From Chryseobacterium sp. MA9 (lineage in GTDB: Bacteria > Bacteroidota > Bacteroidia > Flavobacteriales > Weeksellaceae), in the NCBI RefSeq assembly GCF_024399315.1, contig NZ_CP075170.1, positions 1,984,001 through 2,048,000 on the forward strand: 64,000 nucleotides of DNA. Reading direction: 5' to 3'. The notes under the pieces are model-generated. The model was not told where the DNA came from. It ran no database searches and was given only the letters and a program-made list of their open reading frames with translations. Made by a program: the position numbers and the translations under genes. This document shows, one piece after another, positions 58,415 through 64,000 of this stretch. The first letter of the stretch is position 1, and each line of letters begins with the position of its first letter.

Positions 58415-59164
58415 ATGAAAGACGATTTTATTTTCGGGCTGCGTCCCGTGATTGAAGCAATTGAAGCGGGAAAAACGATTGACAAGGTCTTTGTGCAGAA
58501 TGCACTTCAGGGCCCTATTTATGCTGAACTAAAAGCAATTTTAGCGAAAAATAAAATCCGTCCCAATTATGTTCCGGTTGAAAAACTGAACCGTTTTACA
58601 AGAAAAAACCATCAGGGTGTGGTGGCTTTTATTTCGGATGTACCGTTTCATAAAGTGGAGGATATCGTTCCACAGTTATTTGAACAAGGAAAAACTCCTT
58701 TTCTTTTGATTCTGGACAGACTTACCGATGTAAGAAACTTTGGAGCAATCTGCAGAACGGCAGAATGTGTAGGTGTTGATGCCATCATCATTCCGGAAAA
58801 GGGTGCCGCTCCTATTAACTCTGATGCTATAAAAACCTCTGCAGGTGCTATTTACAATATTAAAATATGTAAAGAAAACAACCTGGCTCATGCTGTGGAC
58901 TTCCTTCAGCAAAGTGGAATTTCCGTGTACGCTGCCAGTGAAAAAGCTCAGAAATTAATTTATGATGTCAACCTTACAGAGCCCTGTGCTATTGTTATGG
59001 GAAATGAAGAAACCGGAATTTCTAAAGAAGTACTGCATCATGCTGACGAAAAAATAAAACTTCCTATTGAAGGAAAAACTCAATCTCTGAATGTTTCTGT
59101 AGCATGTGGAGCGATTTTGTATGAAGCGGTAAGACAGAAAATGACTGCTATACCAACTCCTTAA
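58415..59164 (+). CDS. rlmB: 23S rRNA (guanosine(2251)-2'-O)-methyltransferase
   Basis: A SPOUT-class methyltransferase of 249 residues. The N-terminal substrate-binding domain has FIFGLRPVIEAIEAGKTIDKVFVQ; the knotted domain shows LLILDRLTDVRNFGAICRTAE (motif 1), IVMGNEETGIS (motif 2) and LPIEGKTQSLNVSVACGAILYE (motif 3 and the trefoil knot). It methylates the ribose of G2251 in 23S rRNA. Two bases separate it from the serine hydrolase gene, so they are co-transcribed. Confidence 0.96.
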   Translation: MKDDFIFGLRPVIEAIEAGKTIDKVFVQNALQGPIYAELKAILAKNKIRPNYVPVEKLNRFTRKNHQGVVAFISDVPFHKVEDIVPQLFEQGKTPFLLILDRLTDVRNFGAICRTAECVGVDAIIIPEKGAAPINSDAIKTSAGAIYNIKICKENNLAHAVDFLQQSGISVYAASEKAQKLIYDVNLTEPCAIVMGNEETGISKEVLHHADEKIKLPIEGKTQSLNVSVACGAILYEAVRQKMTAIPTP

Positions 59165-59166
59165 AC

Positions 59167-60288
59167 ATGAAAATAAAATTGCTTTTACCATTATTTTTTG
59201 CGCCATTTATTTATAATGCACAGACAAAAAATATAGCAACCGACAATCTCCTTACCACTGAACTTGACAAAATGGTTCAGAAGGAAGCACTCACTTATAT
59301 GCAGGATCCTTCACGTGTAGGACTTTCAATAGGTGTTTTTAAAGATGGTAAAAGTTATTTTTATAATTATGGAACAACGGAAATCGGAAAATCCGAACTT
59401 CCGACCTCCCAAAGTGTTTACGAGATTGCATCCATCACCAAGACATTTACCGGAACACTCCTGGCTCATGCTTTTGTGGATAGTAAAATCAAAATGGATG
59501 ATGATATCCGAAAATATCTGGACGGAAATTATTCTAATCTTGAATTTGAAAAGCATCCGATAACAATTGGTAACCTTACCAATCATTCATCAGGATTGCC
59601 CCAGTTTTTACCGGATCAGTCTGAAACATTCAAAAAACCGATGGATTCTGTTGCAGCTGCGCTGTCTGATTTTTATAAAAACTATTCAAAAAAGAAATTT
59701 TATGAAGATCTTCATCAGGCAAAAATTGATTTTTCGCCGGGAACAGAATACAGATATTCCAATGTAGGAACACAGATTGCAGGAGATATTCTGGAAAAAG
59801 TATATCAGAAAAGCTATAAAGACCTGCTTTCAGAGTATATTACAAAACCTCTGAAAATGAACCAAACCATTATTGGTATGAATTCTGCACAGCTATTGAC
59901 TTGTTACAACGAAAAAGGAAAGGTAATGCCCAGAAATTTCACAACGATCTTTGCTCCGGCAGGTGGAATTATGTCCACGACAGGAGATCTGGTGAAATAC
60001 ATACGGTACCATTTGGATGAAAACAACAAATATGTAAAATCATCTCATACTCCTCTTGTAAAAAACGATGGAGATGCAATCGGGCTATACTGGAGGGTAC
60101 ATACCTATGAAGACGGAACCCAAACGGTTTATCATACAGGAGGTACATTTGGTTTTTCAAGTGTGCTTCAGGTTTATCCGTCAAAAAATATGGGAGTAGT
60201 TGTACTGTCCAATGAGTCAGATGGAGAATCTCAGGGGAAACTGCATGATATTGCAGACAATATATTAAGAAACAGTAGTAAAAAATAA
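59167..60288 (+). CDS. serine hydrolase (class C beta-lactamase-like)
   Basis: A 373-residue exported hydrolase (signal LLLPLFFAPFIYNAQT). The penicillin-binding fold motifs are all present: YEIASITKTFTG (S-x-x-K nucleophile), TEYRYSNVGTQIAG (Y-x-N) and YHTGGTFGFSS (HTG near the C-terminus). These proteins hydrolyse peptides or esters and seldom beta-lactams; EstB-like or D-aminopeptidase-like activity is possible. Periplasmic. Co-transcribed with rlmB (2-base gap) and followed by the DUF6263 gene after 12 bases. Confidence 0.92.
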   Translation: MKIKLLLPLFFAPFIYNAQTKNIATDNLLTTELDKMVQKEALTYMQDPSRVGLSIGVFKDGKSYFYNYGTTEIGKSELPTSQSVYEIASITKTFTGTLLAHAFVDSKIKMDDDIRKYLDGNYSNLEFEKHPITIGNLTNHSSGLPQFLPDQSETFKKPMDSVAAALSDFYKNYSKKKFYEDLHQAKIDFSPGTEYRYSNVGTQIAGDILEKVYQKSYKDLLSEYITKPLKMNQTIIGMNSAQLLTCYNEKGKVMPRNFTTIFAPAGGIMSTTGDLVKYIRYHLDENNKYVKSSHTPLVKNDGDAIGLYWRVHTYEDGTQTVYHTGGTFGFSSVLQVYPSKNMGVVVLSNESDGESQGKLHDIADNILRNSSKK

Positions 60289-60300
60289 AGTTAAAATCAA

Positions 60301-61350
60301 ATGAAGAACATTGCAGCGCTTGCGCTTATATCATCAATAGCTCTTGTATCTTGTAAAAAAGAAACAGCAAAAATAACGAAAGTAGATCCTAAAACCGGAA
60401 AAACGGTAACAGTGGAAGTTCCTGCGGATTCTGTAGCAAAAGTTGCAGAAAACCCGGCAATCAAAGATTCTGCAGGAGTTATTACACAGACTTTTAAGCT
60501 TGAAAAAGGAAAAACTTATCCTCTGACCACTTATCAGAGAGATGTAAAAACAATGACGGATCCTCAGGGAAAATCCATCACTGCAACCAGCGAATCTACA
60601 GATGAAATGAACTTTGTAGTTAATGATATTAAAGGGAATGTATACGAAATGACCCTTAATCTTGTAGCGAAAAGAAATTCTCAGTCTGCACAGGGAAAAA
60701 CAGTAGTGGTAGATACTAAGCTTGCTCTTCCTAAAGAAGATGATCTTAAAATGATCTGGAACGTAAACAAAGCACTTACCGGAAACAAACTTGCCATGAA
60801 AATGGATACAAAAGGTAATGTAATCTCTATCACTGGATTTGATGCTGTTTACACAAAAGTTTCCAATGCAGTAGGGACTCTTATCAAAGATGCCAATCAA
60901 AAAGCAAGTGTTGTAGCAAGCCTTAAGGAATCATTCAACGAAAAGGTATTGAAAGATCAATTCCATAAAAATCTGATGATTATTCCTAAAAAAGGAGTAA
61001 AAATAGGTGAAAAATGGTCTACTTCCGAAAATGCCGATGCAAGCGGAGCTGTAAAAGTAACTTCTAATTATGTAATGAAAAGCTTAGGAAACGGAGCAGC
61101 AGAAATTGCCGTTACCGGAGGAATTCCTAAGAAGACTGAAAAGAAAGCTCAGGGACCTATCACACACAGTCTGAGCAGTGAACTGGTTCAGAACGGAACC
61201 ATTAAGTTTGACGAAAGCACAGGATGGATCACCAACCAGAATATCAATGTAAAAACGACGCAGATAGAAACCATTTCAGATGGAAAACAGTCTCAGTCTA
61301 TGAAAAGCGTTTCCAATTCTTCGGTAATGGTAAACCCATCTGCTAAATAA
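60301..61350 (+). CDS. DUF6263 family lipoprotein
   Basis: A 349-residue lipoprotein (ISSIALVSC, Cys18). After a Lys/Thr-rich linker with KVDPKTGKTVTVEVPADS comes a beta-rich body that opens FKLEKGKTYPLTTYQRDVKTMTDPQGKSI in adjoining parts, typical of the DUF6263 group. Later GVKIGEKWSTSENADASGAV and STGWITNQNINVKTTQ fit the same family. Probably faces the periplasm or the surface; function unknown. Third gene of the rlmB transcript, ended by the hairpin at 61370. Confidence 0.83.
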   Translation: MKNIAALALISSIALVSCKKETAKITKVDPKTGKTVTVEVPADSVAKVAENPAIKDSAGVITQTFKLEKGKTYPLTTYQRDVKTMTDPQGKSITATSESTDEMNFVVNDIKGNVYEMTLNLVAKRNSQSAQGKTVVVDTKLALPKEDDLKMIWNVNKALTGNKLAMKMDTKGNVISITGFDAVYTKVSNAVGTLIKDANQKASVVASLKESFNEKVLKDQFHKNLMIIPKKGVKIGEKWSTSENADASGAVKVTSNYVMKSLGNGAAEIAVTGGIPKKTEKKAQGPITHSLSSELVQNGTIKFDESTGWITNQNINVKTTQIETISDGKQSQSMKSVSNSSVMVNPSAK

Positions 61351-61369
61351 AATAACTGAATTAAATGCA

Positions 61370-61408
61370 TTCAGGGTTTAAACATTAAACCCTGAACTTT
61401 AAATTTTT
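61370..61408 (+). terminator. hairpin after the DUF6263 gene
   Basis: TTCAGGGTTTAA (61370-61381) pairs perfectly with TTAAACCCTGAA (61385-61396), loop ACA; a T run follows after 8 bases, so termination may be partial. Confidence 0.78.
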
Positions 61409-61414
61409 TAAATT

Positions 61415-61645
61415 ATGAAGTACATTCTTGAGTTAGTACTCACTGCAATTATCATTTTCTTTGTCTGGAATATTCTGAAAAGGATTTTCTTTAAGACATT
61501 TTATAGTTACCGTTTTAATAACAATAATCAAAACAACGGACAGCAGGATCTACACAACTCGAATAAGAATAACAAACAGAACCTTAACTGGGATGCAGAA
61601 ACTGTAGACTATGAAGAGGTGAAAGAGAGTAAGGACAAAAGGTAA
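61415..61645 (+). CDS. DUF4834 family small membrane protein
   Basis: A 76-residue protein with one N-terminal helix (YILELVLTAIIIFFVWNIL, residues 3-21) and a basic turn (KRIFFKTFYSYRF). A hydrophilic Asn/Gln-rich tail ends in WDAETVDYEEVKESKDKR, the conserved end of DUF4834 proteins. It stands 31 bases before the large YfhO-family gene, a pairing I recall in other flavobacteria. Function unknown. Confidence 0.82.
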   Translation: MKYILELVLTAIIIFFVWNILKRIFFKTFYSYRFNNNNQNNGQQDLHNSNKNNKQNLNWDAETVDYEEVKESKDKR

Positions 61646-61676
61646 ACATTCCAAGAAATAAAAGATAATAACCAGC

Positions 61677-64000
61677 ATGGCAAAAAATAAAAACTTCATT
61701 TATATTGCAGCTTCATTAGTAGTATTTATAGTTTTAGCATTTTTATATTCTACTCCTGTATTTACAGGAAAACAGCTTTTCCAGCACGATATTGTGCAAT
61801 ACAGAGGTGGAGCAAAAGAACTGCTCGACTATAGAGCGAATACCGGAAATGAAACCTATTGGAGTGACTCCATGTTTGGGGGAATGCCGACTTATCAGAT
61901 GGGAAGCCAGTTCAAAGGTGACATCATCAAGAAAATCGACAGCAATCTGAATTTCCTGCCAAGGCCGGTTAATTATCTCTTCCTGCTGTTTGCAGGTTTT
62001 TTCCTTTTGGGAATGGTAGTAGTCAGAAACTGGAAGTACGCGCTTTTAGGAGCCACTTTCTTTGGACTTTCAACTTATTTTTATATCATTATTGCAGCCG
62101 GACACAACGGTAAAGTAAACACTATTGAGTATTTTGCACCGCTGTTAGCCGGAATTTTACTGGTTTATATCAGAAAACAATATATCTGGGGATTCATTGT
62201 TACAACCCTTTTTATGGGGCTTCAGATTGCAGCCAATCACCCGCAGATGACGTATTATCTGTTCCTTGCACTAGGATTCTTATTCCTGTCTGAACTCATC
62301 AGAGCCATACAGAAAAAGACACCGATGAAGCACTTCCTTATTTCATCAGGAATTATTGCGGCATCATGCATTATTGGAGTTGGAATGAATTCGCAAAGAA
62401 TCATGGCCAATTCTGAATATGTAAAAGAAACAGTTCGTGGAAAACAGATTTTAAATAATGACAGCCATACTTCAGGAAAATCCGGAATGGATAAAGAAAG
62501 TATGCTGATGTGGAGCTATGGACAGCTTGAAACTTTAAACCTTTTCATCCCAAGATTGATGGGTGGCGGAAGCCAGGAGCCGGAAGGAAAAGAAATGATG
62601 AACAGAGTTCAGGAACTGGTTCAGGAAAATGTAGGTTCACAGGCGGAAATGGACAGAATTTCAAAAGGTTTCAGCGGAATGACGTACTGGGGAGATCAGC
62701 CGGGAACTTCAGGACCTGCTTATCAGGGAGCCATTGTATGTTTTCTTGCTTTATTAGGATTCTTCTTTGCCTCGAAGAAATACCGTTACTGGATTCTGGG
62801 CGCTTCTATCCTGACTATTTTACTGGCCTGGGGAAGCAACTTTATGCCATTATCAGACTTCTTTATCGATTATGTTCCGTTCTATAATAAGTTCAGAGCA
62901 CCTTCTTCCATCTTAGTGGTTGTAGAGTTATTATTCCCTTTGATTGCCATTCTGGGGTTATACAGATTCTTCACGGACGAAAAACTTACTGAGGAATACA
63001 AGCAGAAAATTCTTATGTATGTAGGTGGTGGAACTTTAGGATTTTTATTGATTCTTTTGATCTTCGGAAAATCACTATTAGGTTTTTCAACAGAAAGCGA
63101 GAAGACTTATTTCCCTCCTTTCCTGCTTGATTATCTTGTAGATGAAAGATATAAGCTATTCAGAATAGACGCCATAAAAGCATTTATCTATGTAGCCATT
63201 ACTGCAGCAGCATTATTCTTAACTTTAAAGAAAAAGCTTAATCAGAATATTGCTTTAGTAGTAATCGGAGTCGTGAGTTTATTTGATCTTTGGACTGTAA
63301 ACAAACGTTACTTAAACGATGAAAACTATGTAGATAAAATATTTGCAGAAAATCCTTTCCAGACAGAAAGTTCAGATCTTTTGGCTGAAAAAGTTCAGGG
63401 AAATCCGAATCTGGAATCTATTTTATCCAATGTAAACATCAACAAAACATTGGAAACCATTGCTGAAAAAGATAAAACTCACTACAGAATTTACAACCAG
63501 ACTCTGGGTGTGACAAGTGAGACCAATACTTCTTATTTTAAAGCTTCAATTGGTGGTTATCACGCTGTAAAACTAAGAAGATATGATGATGTATTGAATG
63601 AGTATATCAACAATGTTGACAGTGTAAAAACTCCTAATATTTTAAACTTATTAAATGCCAAGTATATGGTTTTCGGAGGACCTGAGCAGCCACAGGTTGT
63701 TCCTAATCCAAAAGCCAATGGAAATGCATGGTTTGTAAGTGATTTAAAATTTGTAGATACTCCTAATCAGGAAATTAAATCCATAGGGACTATCAATAAC
63801 AAAAAAACAGCAGTTATCGCATCATCTGATAAATCATATTTTGACAACAAACCAGTTAAGGCAGATTCTACAGCATTTATCAATCTTACGAAATACCAGC
63901 CTAATGAACTTGAATTTAAATCTCAGTCGAAAACCCCTCAATTGGCGGTATTCTCTGAAGTTTATTATCCTCACGGATGGAAAGTGCTGGTAGATGAAAA
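61677..64000 (+). CDS. YfhO family membrane protein (3' end cut by window)
   Basis: ATG at 61677 opens a frame of 774 codons that runs off the window. It begins IYIAASLVVFIVLAFLYSTPVF; the family signature FQHDIVQYRGGAKELLDYR (a D-x-x-Q loop) follows, then YWSDSMFGGMPTYQM. About 12 helices extend to residue 540, with HNGKVNTIEYFAPLLAG and a loop containing GGGSQEPEG. The long extracytoplasmic part has ILNLLNAKYMVFGG and VFSEVYYPHGWKV, both typical of YfhO proteins. In firmicutes YfhO glycosylates lipoteichoic acid; the role in Bacteroidota is unknown, but a GT-C glycosyltransferase-type fold is likely. Confidence 0.93.
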   Translation, partial: MAKNKNFIYIAASLVVFIVLAFLYSTPVFTGKQLFQHDIVQYRGGAKELLDYRANTGNETYWSDSMFGGMPTYQMGSQFKGDIIKKIDSNLNFLPRPVNYLFLLFAGFFLLGMVVVRNWKYALLGATFFGLSTYFYIIIAAGHNGKVNTIEYFAPLLAGILLVYIRKQYIWGFIVTTLFMGLQIAANHPQMTYYLFLALGFLFLSELIRAIQKKTPMKHFLISSGIIAASCIIGVGMNSQRIMANSEYVKETVRGKQILNNDSHTSGKSGMDKESMLMWSYGQLETLNLFIPRLMGGGSQEPEGKEMMNRVQELVQENVGSQAEMDRISKGFSGMTYWGDQPGTSGPAYQGAIVCFLALLGFFFASKKYRYWILGASILTILLAWGSNFMPLSDFFIDYVPFYNKFRAPSSILVVVELLFPLIAILGLYRFFTDEKLTEEYKQKILMYVGGGTLGFLLILLIFGKSLLGFSTESEKTYFPPFLLDYLVDERYKLFRIDAIKAFIYVAITAAALFLTLKKKLNQNIALVVIGVVSLFDLWTVNKRYLNDENYVDKIFAENPFQTESSDLLAEKVQGNPNLESILSNVNINKTLETIAEKDKTHYRIYNQTLGVTSETNTSYFKASIGGYHAVKLRRYDDVLNEYINNVDSVKTPNILNLLNAKYMVFGGPEQPQVVPNPKANGNAWFVSDLKFVDTPNQEIKSIGTINNKKTAVIASSDKSYFDNKPVKADSTAFINLTKYQPNELEFKSQSKTPQLAVFSEVYYPHGWKVLVDE

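Noticed and set aside
60334..60900. 188-codon open frame on the minus strand opposite the DUF6263 gene
   Set aside because: Its translation is rich in Cys, Phe, Tyr and Ile without domain structure, and it lies wholly inside a well-supported gene on the other strand.

Overview
This window comes from the chromosome of a low-GC flavobacterium, most probably Chryseobacterium or a close relative in the Weeksellaceae. Three things point there. Promoters carry the Bacteroidota -7 box TAnnTTTG, and start codons lack Shine-Dalgarno sequences. Several exported proteins end in a type IX secretion (T9SS) type A sorting domain. The gene content is typical of Chryseobacterium: a MvdC/MvdD-type graspetide locus, a Bat/MoxR aerotolerance operon, BspA-like DUF285 proteins, GEVED-domain proteins and a PNGase F-like protein. 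I saw no tRNA, rRNA, insertion sequence, prophage or CRISPR array.

Layout. 1-13 kb: a phosphopantetheinyl transferase (cut by the window edge), an FMN-binding split-barrel protein, ahcY, lipoproteins, a tandem pair of BspA-like T9SS proteins, purE, a DMT transporter and a CPA2 antiporter. 13-22.6 kb: purK, a TauE/DUF1634 pair, an EEP-family phosphohydrolase, mevalonate decarboxylase, and an acyl-CoA ligase overlapping an SDR. 22.8-25.4 kb: a compact RiPP locus on the minus strand, read as two microviridin-like precursor genes, a terminator-like hairpin, then mvdC-like and mvdD-like ATP-grasp ligases. 25.5-38 kb: housekeeping genes (pdxJ, MscS channel, ung, MutS2-like ATPase) mixed with surface proteins. 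38.0-38.8 kb: a complete cobalamin riboswitch placed before an acyl-CoA thioesterase. 40.5-45.2 kb: a PadR/PspC pair with its own operator-like palindrome, a tiny candidate gene for an amphipathic 20-residue peptide, a PlsC-type acyltransferase, an 11-copy 7-bp tandem repeat, and a thioesterase/isochorismate synthase pair that suggests menaquinone synthesis. 45.6-54.4 kb: MarC, then the Bat operon in the order moxR, GNAT, DUF58, BatD-like, batA, batB, TPR, batD. 54.7-64 kb: two secreted proteins (one PNGase F-like), DinB, rlmB, a serine hydrolase, DUF6263, DUF4834 and the start of a large YfhO-family membrane protein.

The most interesting material is the graspetide locus. Both precursors share a leader ending in Gly-Gly and a microviridin-type core (TxKYPSDG followed by acidic residues), preceded by an eight-residue repeat that may represent cryptic or unused cores. 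Next are the riboswitch with an unexpected downstream gene, the micro-ORF with its own promoter and terminator, and several dispersed intergenic repeat families. Five or six genes have the -7 box only 4-6 bases before the start codon, which implies leaderless mRNAs. All functions are inferred from reading the sequence; no database search was run.
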